DNA from: Coriobacteriales bacterium
GTDB taxonomy: Bacteria > Actinomycetota > Coriobacteriia > Coriobacteriales > Atopobiaceae
Direction of reading: 5' to 3'
Length of the DNA: 47,129 nucleotides
Assembly (NCBI GenBank): GCA_029101205.1
Contig: JAQXQO010000166.1
Location: forward strand, 1-47,129
The notes beneath the pieces were generated by a model that was given only the letters and a program-made list of their open reading frames with translations, was not told the origin of the DNA and ran no database searches. Position numbers and translations under genes: made by a program. Below, in pieces: positions 14,947-22,436 of this stretch. The stretch's first letter is position 1; every line of letters starts with the position of its first letter.

Positions 14947-15912
14947 TCATGGCTTCATGCCATGCGCCTTGGGGGAGTCCGGCTTTGTCGCGGCTGCGTC
15001 GCCGGTCTGCGATTTGCACACCATCTGCTCGGGGCGGTTCGATGAAACCGGGTGCCGTGAAGCCGTGTGCCGTGAAGCCGTGTGCTGGGAAGCCGTGTGC
15101 CGTGAAGCCGCATACTGCGTTTTCGACGCCTGGTTTGCGACGCCAGCGCCCATCCCCGGCTGAGCCAGGTGCTTCGCCGCGCGGACAACTTGCCCGCCCG
15201 CGCGTCGGGCCGAACCGGCCACGCGCCCCGCCGAGCGGTACAGCGCAGGCGTCAGGTCCACGTTGCTGGGGGTCTTTATGTCGCGCCACAGCGAGATGCG
15301 TCGGATGGTTACCGTGGCGACCACGCTGACGAATGCCGAGAAGGTCCTGCCCAGCCCGCCCCAGCGCACACACGCGAGGTAGACCACGGCCCCGCCCACG
15401 GCGCACAGCGCATAGAAGTGGCTGCGCACGAACACCCGCGGCACTTCTCCCAAAAAGACGTCGCGCAGCATGCCGCCGCCCACGCCCGTGATGACGCCCA
15501 TCAGCACGCATGCCAGGCTGAGCTGCTGGCTGACGATGGCCTTGTCGGTGCCTGCGCACACGAACAACGCGACCGAAAAGATGTCGACCCATTCCAGCAG
15601 GTTCGGGAACCTCCGAAACAGCCCGGGAAACGCAAAGCCGAACACGCCGGCAATCAGCGTCACCAAGATGGCCCAGCGCGACTGCAGCATGTAGACGCTG
15701 CCCATCTGCAGGATGACGTCGCGGATCAGACCACCGCCCAGGCCGCACAGCAGGCACACCGCGATGGTGCCCACCAGGTCCAGCTTGCGCTCCTGCGATG
15801 CCAGCACGCCCGAGAAGGAGCCCACGATGACGGACGACAAATCCAGCCACGTAGGCACCATGAGCTGCGAAGCGTTCGAATATATAAGGTTGTACGTGGT
15901 TTCCGTCAGCAT
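14947..15912 (-). CDS. YadS/TRIC-type (UPF0126) membrane protein with repetitive C-terminal tail
   Basis: 321 residues from the ATG at 15912 (AAAGGGG upstream). Seven hydrophobic helices span about 20-215. The family's internal duplication is plain: the half-repeats carry CGLGGGLIRDVIL and TGVGGGMLRDVFL, the Gly-rich G-G-x-x-R-D motifs of the UPF0126/TRIC fold. Bacterial members have been described as trimeric cation channels and, for YadS, linked to glycine transport; substrate here is unassigned. From about residue 225 a positively charged, non-homologous tail of about 95 residues follows, with five pentapeptide repeats of the type TASRH. These come from a 15-base DNA tandem repeat at 15044-15118. 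The tail may vary between strains by slippage. Confidence 0.85.
   Translation of the reverse strand: MLTETTYNLIYSNASQLMVPTWLDLSSVIVGSFSGVLASQERKLDLVGTIAVCLLCGLGGGLIRDVILQMGSVYMLQSRWAILVTLIAGVFGFAFPGLFRRFPNLLEWVDIFSVALFVCAGTDKAIVSQQLSLACVLMGVITGVGGGMLRDVFLGEVPRVFVRSHFYALCAVGGAVVYLACVRWGGLGRTFSAFVSVVATVTIRRISLWRDIKTPSNVDLTPALYRSAGRVAGSARRAGGQVVRAAKHLAQPGMGAGVANQASKTQYAASRHTASQHTASRHTASRHPVSSNRPEQMVCKSQTGDAAATKPDSPKAHGMKP
15044..15118. repeat. Five tandem 15-base units inside the YadS/TRIC gene
   Basis: Units of the type GAAGCCGTGTGCCGT run at 15044-15058, 15059-15073, 15074-15088, 15089-15103 and 15104-15118. The second and fourth are identical. The length is a multiple of three, so copy-number change would keep the frame and only lengthen or shorten the TASRH repeat in the protein tail. 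Confidence 0.85.
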
Positions 15913-16042
15913 GCCTGCCCCTTTGCGTCTTGGCGGGACTAGACTGTAGCGCTTTGCGCAGACATTTGAGAAGGGCGGGCCGGCCTGACGCGCTGCCCTC
16001 GTCACTTCGGGCTCCTCGGAGCGAAGTGATACGATCGCCCAC

Positions 16043-16714
16043 ATGAGACGAGTGGCTGACATAGATCTTCTGGACGATGAGGCGCTGCTGACCCGCATGT
16101 CGTGGGCCAGCGTGATGGTCGTCGTCGTTGGCGCGGTGGTGGGCGTGCTCGCCTGGGCATGCGGCGTATGGTCTGATCGCGTGGACCTGGCGTGGGTTGC
16201 CCTGGTTGTCGCGGCTAGCCTGGTGGCACTTCCCGTGCACGAGCTGGTGCACGGGGCGCTGTTCAAGCTGCTGGGAGGGCCAAAGGCCCATGTGAGCTTT
16301 GGCGCGCGGTGGGGAATGCTGTACACCTCGGCCGAGGGGCTGATCATGCCCAGGCGCCGCTTCATGGTGGTGCTCATGGGGCCGGCAGTTTTGGTGACTC
16401 TGGCCTTGGTGCTGGTGTGCGACGCCTTGGGGCTACCCCTGGCGGCGTGGGTCGTCGCGGTGCTGCACTTGTCTGGCTGTACCGGTGACCTGGGCTTCGT
16501 TGGCATCATCCACCGCTCGGATGCCACCTTCGTGCAAGATACCAACAAAGGCATCGCCCTCTATGTGGACGACGGGGGAGAATCCGCGGATGGAGGGGAT
16601 GAGCCAGAGACATCCGAGCCGGCCTTGTCGACTGGGACATCCGAGCCGGCCGAGTCCTCCTTGTCGACTGGGACATCCGAGCCGTCCGAGTCAAGCAAGT
16701 CCCTGCGGGGCTGA
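16043..16714 (+). CDS. DUF3267-type membrane protein with HExxH zincin motif
   Basis: 223 residues. Two N-terminal hydrophobic helices (about 20-42 and 48-64) lead into PVHELVHG, an HExxH motif (about 65-69), followed by two more helices (about 105-145). The pattern HELVHG, a Gly-rich segment, then MLYTSAEG and MGP matches DUF3267 putative zinc metalloproteases; activity has not been shown for most members. The C-terminal 50 residues are Glu/Ser/Thr-rich with a repeated block containing LSTGTSEP. No good ribosome binding site precedes the ATG at 16043. Instead a hairpin with 8-base arms (16002-16009, 16022-16029) ends 13 bases before it, and TACGAT sits 7 bases before it, so a leaderless transcript is possible. 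It diverges from the YadS/TRIC gene. Confidence 0.75.
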   Translation: MRRVADIDLLDDEALLTRMSWASVMVVVVGAVVGVLAWACGVWSDRVDLAWVALVVAASLVALPVHELVHGALFKLLGGPKAHVSFGARWGMLYTSAEGLIMPRRRFMVVLMGPAVLVTLALVLVCDALGLPLAAWVVAVLHLSGCTGDLGFVGIIHRSDATFVQDTNKGIALYVDDGGESADGGDEPETSEPALSTGTSEPAESSLSTGTSEPSESSKSLRG

Positions 16715-17397
16715 CTGTTTGGCACACGGCCTTGTCTGGTGTGCGGTTTGGTGTGCAGCTTCGGTCAGCGCACGGTTTAGATAGCACGGGGCTTCGAGAG
16801 GGCTAGTCTTCTAGCGAGATTCCAACATAGTGCCGCACTCCCCAATTCGGGCGCTCACACCTGCCACCCTTGCAGGGATTTCTGCAGGGGTCGGACCTGC
16901 GTGTACCCACACCCGCCACCCTTGCAGGGACACGACTTGTCCCTCCCGCAAAGGCCCTGGTCAATGGCCCGTCGACCAGAGCTTAAGACCACCTGAATGC
17001 AAAGGTCGTAGGTATGGGCGCTCACACCTGCCACCCTTGCAGGGATTTCTGCAGGGGTCGGACCTGCGAGTACCCACACCTGCCACCTTTGCAGGGGCCA
17101 GGTTTGCCCCTCTCGCGAAATGCCTGGTAGAGGGCCCGGGCCTCCGGGCGCGAGGGTTCCTGAATGCAAAGGTCGGACCTGTGGGTACGCGCACCTCGGG
17201 GTCCTGCAGGATTCCCTGCAGAAGTCGGACCCGTGGGCGCCCACACCTGCCGCCCCTGCAGGTCCGTGCGCAGAGATGGCCGCCGCGGGTACCCGCACCC
17301 GACAGGTTTGCGCGGCGCCGGAACCCCAGGTTGGGGCGCCTCCGCGAAACCCCAGGTCAGGGGGCTGATGGCGGCGAGGCCCCGTCGCCACAGCCCC
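16715..17397. other. Long gene-free region, mostly repeat array
   Basis: This 683-base stretch has no supportable gene; its open frames in several phases only read the repeat. The first 130 bases look featureless. The tandem array of about 167-bp units occupies 16849-17310. The last 60 bases form a strong GC-rich inverted repeat (arms CAGGGGGCTG near 17357-17366 and CAGCCCCC near 17391-17398), which may help end the small alarmone synthetase transcript although it lacks a T run. Confidence 0.6.
16849..17310. repeat. Tandem array of about 167-bp units rich in CCTGC/GCAGG dyads
   Basis: Three units start near 16849, 17016 and 17182. Between the first two, 53 consecutive bases are identical (16849-16901 and 17016-17068); the third is diverged. 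Each unit carries two sub-blocks with the dyad CCTGC-N7-GCAGG or a close variant, and the spacer segment CTGAATGCAAAGGTCG recurs at 16993 and 17159. The dyads could fold as short hairpins in either strand's RNA or serve as a protein-binding array. No mobile-element ends or target duplications were seen. Confidence 0.8.
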
Positions 17398-18291
17398 CTA
17401 CTCCTGGTCGGCCGAGCGGATGGCGTTCCTGATGGCCTGCATCGAAAGGTCGACAGAGGTAATCTCGTCGGCGCAGCGCTTAAGCTCGGCGCGCATGAGC
17501 TCCTCGTTCGCGATGGTCTTCTTGTACTTGATCTTGTGCTCCAGGGTGGCCCAGAAGTCGATGGCGATGGTGCGCAGCTGAATCTCCAGGGGCAGCAGGT
17601 CGGCGGCAGGGCCTTGCGTCAGCCTGACGATGAGGTGCAGGCTGCGGTAGCCGTTGGGCTTTGGGTTTGCGATGTAATCCTTTCGCTGCTGCACCCGCAC
17701 CTCGGGCCTTCCGCAGATGTAGTCGGCGGCGTCGTACACGTCGTCGATGAAGGCGCAGATGACGCGCGCGCCCACGATGTCGTGAATCTGCAGCGACAGG
17801 GCGGTCTCGAACGTGGGCTTGGCGTCCAAGCGGCGCAGCTTTCCCTGCAGGCTCTCGGGAGACTTAATGCGAGAGGAGTGATACACGACCGGCCCCAGGT
17901 CATCGGAGTCGCTGCGGGCGGCGATGTAGTCGTCCACCAGGGTGTCCAGCTGTCGCTGAGCTTCGAGCAGCCGCTGGTAGTAGTCGCCGTAGAACTCCTG
18001 GGGGCTGTCGCCTTCTGGTGCGGAGGGTGGGCAGGTGGCACCTCGTGGCGCGGAGGCCGACGGGGCGGCACCTTGTGGCGCATGGGCTGGTGATGTGGCT
18101 TGTGGCGCGGAAGCCGACGAGCTGGCGCCATGCGAGCCAGCGCCTTGCGTCGCGGCGCCCCGCGAGCCCACGCCTTGAGCATGCAAGAAGAGCTGGTCCG
18201 CTCCCGGCGTGTTTGCATCGAGAGAATCTGCCGCAGAAGCTTGGTTCTGGCCGTCTGCGGCCGCCGCACCAAGGCCGTTAGTGCTTCTCAT
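17398..18291 (-). CDS. Small alarmone synthetase (RelP/RelQ type) with disordered N-terminus
   Basis: 297 residues. The catalytic RelA/SpoT nucleotidyltransferase domain covers about 98-290, with the family blocks SSRIKSPESLQGKL, IHDIVGARVICAF, PKPNGYRSLHL and EIQLRTIAIDFWATLEHKIKYK. There is no HD hydrolase, TGS or ACT domain, so it should only make (p)ppGpp or related alarmones from GTP or GDP and ATP. The first 95 residues are Ala/Ser/Gly/Gln-rich and probably disordered, far longer than in typical members of about 210-230 residues. The ATG at 18291 lies inside the end of the histidine kinase gene (14-base overlap), so this synthetase is the third gene of a two-component operon and its synthesis is probably coupled to that signal. 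Confidence 0.88.
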   Translation of the reverse strand: MRSTNGLGAAAADGQNQASAADSLDANTPGADQLFLHAQGVGSRGAATQGAGSHGASSSASAPQATSPAHAPQGAAPSASAPRGATCPPSAPEGDSPQEFYGDYYQRLLEAQRQLDTLVDDYIAARSDSDDLGPVVYHSSRIKSPESLQGKLRRLDAKPTFETALSLQIHDIVGARVICAFIDDVYDAADYICGRPEVRVQQRKDYIANPKPNGYRSLHLIVRLTQGPAADLLPLEIQLRTIAIDFWATLEHKIKYKKTIANEELMRAELKRCADEITSVDLSMQAIRNAIRSADQE

Positions 18292-19531
18292 GCCTGGATC
18301 CCTTCTGTACGGGCAGCGTCACGGCGATGGTGACCGTGCTGCCGTCGGGCGTGGCCTCACCCACGACCTTGCCACCGTGCGCCTCGGCAACCGCCTCCAC
18401 CATCGAGAGGCCTATGCCGAAGCCCGCCTTGCTGTGCGTGCGCGCCTTGTCGGACTGGTAGAACCGGTCGAACCAGTGCTTGACCTCCGAGGGGTCCACA
18501 TGTTCGGCCTGGTTTCGCACGACCAGGATCGCGTGGGACCCCTTGCGCCCCAGCGATACCTGGATGGGTGTGCCCTCAGAGGAGTACTTCAGCGCGTTGT
18601 CCACCAGCTGCGACGTCATGCGCTCCAGGTAGCTGGGCTCGCCCGCCACGTGGACACCCGCCTGCACCTGGGTCTCCAGCTGATGGCCCTCCAGCTGCGC
18701 GCGCGAGCCGAAACCCTTCACGCTCTGCGACACCACGTCCGACAGGTCGACGTCCTGGGCGTCGTGCTGCACGCCCTCGCCGGCCTTCGCCAGCGTGACC
18801 AGGCTCTCGGTCAGGTCGGTCATGACGCGCACCTGCTTCTTTATGTCGTCGATCCACTCGTTCTCGCCCAGGTCCAGCGCCAGCACGTCCGCGTCGGCCG
18901 AGATGATGCTGACGGGCGTGCGCAGGTCGTGGCCGGCGTTGGTCACGAACTGCCGCTGCCTGCGCTGCGAGTCGATGATGGGCTTCACGATGTGCTTCGA
19001 CAGCAGCGCCACGATGCCCGTCAGGGCGAGGGCCGCTATCAGCGAGAGGATGGCCTCCCACTGCACGCTGAACGCCAGGGTGTCCATCTGCCTCTGTCGG
19101 TCCAGGAAGGCTATGGTGTAGCCGCCGTCCGTCTCCTTCTGCACGAGGAAGCGAAACGTGCCCACATAGCCCTTCTCGGTATTTTGTCTCAGGGCGTCCT
19201 GCGCGTACTGCGCCACCTGCTGCTGGGTGACCCGGGTGGTGTAGTCCAGGTTCGAGCTGACGACGTCGCCGTTGGAGTCCAGGTGCAGGACGAAGTAGCG
19301 CGCTTCCTTCGTGGCCTCCTCCGAGGGCTCCTTGTCGGTGCCGGTCTCGGGCAGCGTCAGGTCGTCCGGCAGGCTGCCGTCGTAGCGCATGATGATTTCT
19401 AGGATGTCGTCGGCGTTGCTGTCCATGCGCGCAGAGTCCACGTAGCGGGTGATCAGCGTCACCACGCCCAGGAGCACCGCCAGCGAGATGAACACCGTGG
19501 CGACCAGTTGAACCCTAAGACGCCGCTCCAT
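18278..19531 (-). CDS. Sensor histidine kinase of a two-component system
   Basis: 417 residues with two membrane helices (about 10-28 and 158-178) flanking an extracellular sensor region of about 130 residues with no recognised domain. The H box is FVTNAGHDLRTP with His201. The ATPase domain has an N box QLVDNALKYSS, an F box HWFDRFYQSD and a G box GFGIGLSMVEAVAEAHGG. There is almost no HAMP domain between helix two and the H box. The start overlaps the end of the response regulator by 17 bases and the end overlaps the small alarmone synthetase by 14, a tight operon. It presumably phosphorylates the adjacent regulator; the stimulus is unknown. Confidence 0.93.
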   Translation of the reverse strand: MERRLRVQLVATVFISLAVLLGVVTLITRYVDSARMDSNADDILEIIMRYDGSLPDDLTLPETGTDKEPSEEATKEARYFVLHLDSNGDVVSSNLDYTTRVTQQQVAQYAQDALRQNTEKGYVGTFRFLVQKETDGGYTIAFLDRQRQMDTLAFSVQWEAILSLIAALALTGIVALLSKHIVKPIIDSQRRQRQFVTNAGHDLRTPVSIISADADVLALDLGENEWIDDIKKQVRVMTDLTESLVTLAKAGEGVQHDAQDVDLSDVVSQSVKGFGSRAQLEGHQLETQVQAGVHVAGEPSYLERMTSQLVDNALKYSSEGTPIQVSLGRKGSHAILVVRNQAEHVDPSEVKHWFDRFYQSDKARTHSKAGFGIGLSMVEAVAEAHGGKVVGEATPDGSTVTIAVTLPVQKGSRHEKH

Positions 19532-20189
19532 GGTCTTCCAGCCTCCAGCCTCCGTCAGATGCCGTTTGTATCCGCTGCGTGGAGCCTATGGCGGAAAGCT
19601 TGCTGTTCAGGTAGCTCACATACAGCTGGACCGTGCCGTCGGGTGCGTTGCCGCCCCACACGCGCTCCACCAGGCGCTTCTCCTGGAACGACGTGTTCGG
19701 CGCCAGGCACAGCGTCTGCAGCAGTCGGAACTCATGGGGCTCCAGTCGCAGAGAGCCGCGTGCGGAGCACGCCTCCAGCGAGGAGGGGTGCAGCGTCAGG
19801 TCGGCGCAGGTGACGTCGTCCGCTGCGCCCGAGCGGGGCCGAGCGATGGCCTTCACGCGGGCGATGAGCTCGCGCGCGTCGAACGGCTTCGTCAGGTAGT
19901 CGTTGGCGCCGTCGTCCAGGCCCTCGACCTTGTCCTCCACCTGGGCCTTTGCCGTCAGCAGCAGGATGGGGACGGGGTTTCCCTGCGAGCGCACCGTGCG
20001 CAGCACGTCCAGGCCCGAGGCCACGGGCATCATGATGTCCAGCACGGCGGCGTCGAAGTCGCCCTCCTGGAGGGCGTCCAGCGCCTCTCCGCCGTCGTTG
20101 ACCACCTGTACCTCGAATCCGCCGTGCTTCAGGATGGCGGCGGTGGCCCGTGCCAGGCTGGCATTGTCCTCGGCTAGCAGTACGCGCAC
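19515..20189 (-). CDS. OmpR/PhoB-family response regulator
   Basis: 224 residues from a GTG at 20189, with GCGAGG upstream; the open frame extends further 5' but only into the intergenic region. The receiver domain (1-115) has the acidic pair AEDN, phosphoacceptor Asp51 in VLDIMMP, Thr in LLLTAK and Lys in YLTKPF. The C-terminal winged helix (about 125-224) is of OmpR type, with LEPHEFRLLQTL and TVQLYVSYLNSKL. It is the first gene of an operon with the kinase and the small alarmone synthetase. The 274-base gap to the divergent queH gene should hold its promoter, but none stands out. Confidence 0.93.
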   Translation of the reverse strand: MRVLLAEDNASLARATAAILKHGGFEVQVVNDGGEALDALQEGDFDAAVLDIMMPVASGLDVLRTVRSQGNPVPILLLTAKAQVEDKVEGLDDGANDYLTKPFDARELIARVKAIARPRSGAADDVTCADLTLHPSSLEACSARGSLRLEPHEFRLLQTLCLAPNTSFQEKRLVERVWGGNAPDGTVQLYVSYLNSKLSAIGSTQRIQTASDGGWRLEDHGAAS

Positions 20190-20463
20190 GATTGCCTCGC
20201 TTTCGTTGTTGTGATTCCGGCTATGGTAGCCCACGGCGTGCCGGTGCCACGAGTGGCCGGCCCCATCGGGCGTGTGTTTTTTGCGCAAGCGGATGGCGCG
20301 GTGGGGCCGTGTGCGAACATTCCCTGCGGCGAGCCCAAGGCCGCTGCACATGCCGCGCATGCCACGTATGTCGCATATGCCCGCAAGGCACCCAAAGGCG
20401 CCAGCCATGCGCGTCCGCCATACATCAGTCTGTATACCCCCGCTCGCTCGAAGGGAGCACTCC

Positions 20464-21069
20464 ATGACCGTCACTCCATTGGCATTGCATGCCTGCTGCG
20501 GCCCTTGCTCCCTCGAGCCGGTGAAGTACCTGCGCCAGGAGGGCTTCGAGCCCACCATCATCTGGACGAACCCCAACATCCAGCCTGTGAAGGAGCACGA
20601 CCACCGGCTGGAGGTCCTGAAGGCCTGGGCGGCCGACGTCGCCCACGTCCCCGTGGTGGTGGCTGCCGACGACCGCGAGGCATGGGAGAAAGGCGTGGCC
20701 CCCCGTGGCTTCGACCGCGAGGCCCGCTGTCGCGCCTGCTACGCCGTGCGCCTGGCGGAGGCCTGTCGCACGGCCTCCCAGCTGGGCTTTCGATACATCA
20801 GCACCACGCTGGTGGTCAGCCCCTACCCGCTGTTCGACGTGTGCCACGACGTGCTGTTCGGCGTGGCGCCGCGCTACGGGCTGACGCCCGTGTGGCGCGA
20901 CTTCAGGCCGCACTACCCCGAGTCGGTGAGCGACTCGCGCAGCCTGGGGATGTACCGCCAGAACTACTGCGGGTGCAGGTTCTCGGCCGCCGAGGCCGCC
21001 ATCGAGCGCCACGAGGCCCGCGACCAGCGCCGCCGCGCGAAGGAGGAGCGCAGGCGCCAGAGGCTATAA
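20464..21069 (+). CDS. queH: Epoxyqueuosine reductase QueH
   Basis: 201 residues from the ATG at 20464 with AAGGGAG six bases upstream. This is the DUF208/QueH family: HACCGPC near the N-terminus (Cys11, Cys12, Cys15), WTNPNIQP, RCRACYAVRL in the middle and YRQNYCGC near the C-terminus. These cysteines bind the iron-sulfur cluster and a second metal in the family. QueH reduces epoxyqueuosine in tRNA to queuosine, replacing the unrelated cobalamin enzyme QueG. It is followed after 64 bases by queA, whose product is its substrate, so the two form an operon. The C-terminus is a short Arg/Glu-rich helix. Confidence 0.93.
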   Translation: MTVTPLALHACCGPCSLEPVKYLRQEGFEPTIIWTNPNIQPVKEHDHRLEVLKAWAADVAHVPVVVAADDREAWEKGVAPRGFDREARCRACYAVRLAEACRTASQLGFRYISTTLVVSPYPLFDVCHDVLFGVAPRYGLTPVWRDFRPHYPESVSDSRSLGMYRQNYCGCRFSAAEAAIERHEARDQRRRAKEERRRQRL

Positions 21070-21133
21070 TCGTGGCCGTTTGGACACGCGACGCCGCAGG
21101 CTGGCGCCGACTAGCGAGAGGACCACTTCGTCC

Positions 21134-22297
21134 ATGAAGACCGATGACTTTGACTACCCGCTGCCCGACGAGCTCATAGCGCAGGAGCCCGCGGAGCCGC
21201 GAGACTCCTGCAGGCTCCTGGTGCTGAACCGCGAGGACGGCAGCCTGGAGCACCGCCACTTCACCGACATCGTCGACTACCTCGACCCAGGTGACCTGCT
21301 GGTGGCAAACAAGACCCGCGTGATGCCCGCCCGCCTGGTGGGCCACAAGCGCCAGACTGGCGGCGTCTCCGAGACGCTGCTGCTGAAGCGCCGCGAGGAC
21401 CTGGACCCGATGGGCCACGTGTGGGAGTGCCTGGTGAACCCCGGCAAGCGCCTGAAGCCCGGTGCCGTCATCGAGTACCGCACCGGCGGTGCCCATGCGC
21501 CCATGAGCGCCCCGGTGGTCCTGACCGGCGAGATCTTGGACTTCCTGGACGACAACCGCGGCGGCAGGCTGGTGCGCTACACGCCGGCCGAGGGGCTGTC
21601 CCTGGACGAGGCCATGCACAAGGCGGGCCACGTGCCCCTGCCTCCCTACATCACGAAGTACGAGGGCGACTCCGAGAAGTACCAGACCGTCTACGCCATG
21701 CACGAGGAGCACTCCGCGGCGGCGCCCACGGCCGGCCTGCACTTCACGCCGCAGCTGATCGACCGCATCCGCCAGATGGGCGTGGGCTGGGCCACGGTCG
21801 AGCTGGAGGTGGGCATCGACACGTTTCGCCTGGTGACCGAGGACGATCCCACGAAGCACGTCATGCACACCGAGCGCTATCACGTCCCGCAGTCCGTGGT
21901 CGACGCCGTGCACGCAACGAAGGAGGCCGGACACCGCGTCATAGCCGTGGGCACCACGTCGGTACGTTCGCTGGAGAGCGCCTTCGACCCGGACGCCCCC
22001 GCCTGGAGCACTCCCGTCGTGGCACGCCGCTTCGAGGACGCGCCGGACAGCGCCCGCACGCTGGGCAAGGGCGACATCGTCGAGCGCCGCGACGCCACGA
22101 CGAACCTGTACCTCATGCCCGGCTCCACGTATCACGTGGTCGACGCGCTCATCACGAACTTCCACGTGCCGCGCTCCACGCTCATGATGCTGGTCAGCGC
22201 CCTGGCCACGCGCGAGCAGATCATGGCCGCCTACAGCGAGGCCATAAGGCAGCGCTACCGCTTCCTCAGCTTCGGCGACGCCATGCTGATTCAGTAG
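21134..22297 (+). CDS. queA: S-adenosylmethionine:tRNA ribosyltransferase-isomerase QueA
   Basis: 387 residues. The start at 21134 gives the normal N-terminus MKTDDFDYPLPDELIAQEP; an upstream in-frame start at 21080 adds unrelated residues. Family signatures are present: LLVANKTRVMPARL, YQTVYAMHEEHSAAAPTAGLHFT, a long conserved central region, and the C-terminal ALITNFHVPRSTLMMLVSA. QueA transfers the ribosyl part of S-adenosylmethionine to preQ1 in tRNA to give epoxyqueuosine. It acts after Tgt (encoded at 25466) and before QueH (immediately upstream). A central segment (about 70-110) is a little longer than in E. coli. GAGAGGAC upstream serves as a weak binding site. Confidence 0.95.
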   Translation: MKTDDFDYPLPDELIAQEPAEPRDSCRLLVLNREDGSLEHRHFTDIVDYLDPGDLLVANKTRVMPARLVGHKRQTGGVSETLLLKRREDLDPMGHVWECLVNPGKRLKPGAVIEYRTGGAHAPMSAPVVLTGEILDFLDDNRGGRLVRYTPAEGLSLDEAMHKAGHVPLPPYITKYEGDSEKYQTVYAMHEEHSAAAPTAGLHFTPQLIDRIRQMGVGWATVELEVGIDTFRLVTEDDPTKHVMHTERYHVPQSVVDAVHATKEAGHRVIAVGTTSVRSLESAFDPDAPAWSTPVVARRFEDAPDSARTLGKGDIVERRDATTNLYLMPGSTYHVVDALITNFHVPRSTLMMLVSALATREQIMAAYSEAIRQRYRFLSFGDAMLIQ

Positions 22298-22325
22298 CCC
22301 TTCTTGCCATCAAGCAAAGCGCACC

Positions 22326-22368
22326 AAAAAGGCTGCCGCCGCATCTGACAACGGATGCGGCGGCAGCC
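22326..22368 (-). terminator. Strong terminator between queA and the coiled-coil gene
   Basis: A perfect 15-bp GC-rich stem (22331-22345 with 22354-22368, 8-base loop) is followed on the minus strand by five T residues (A run 22326-22330). On the plus strand it is followed by ACGTGTTTT, so it probably also stops transcripts from queA: a bidirectional terminator between convergent genes. Confidence 0.88.
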
Positions 22369-22436
22369 ACGTGTTTTGCCGGGAAACGCCTGGTCGCGAA
22401 CAGCCTGGTCAAGAAGAGCGTTCCTGCGGCCTCGAC

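Noticed and set aside
14939-16291. A 450-codon frame overlapping the YadS/TRIC gene in another phase
   Set aside because: It lacks membrane helices or any family motif, while the other phase encodes a clear two-repeat UPF0126 protein with a good start.
16849-17310. The repeat array as a CRISPR
   Set aside because: The repeat unit is about 167 bp with conserved, not variable, segments between dyads, and no cas gene is nearby.
16830-17432. Open frames on both strands through the repeat array
   Set aside because: The predicted peptides only repeat Pro/Arg/Gly-rich blocks read from the tandem unit in several phases, without start sites or conserved composition. The repeat explains them.
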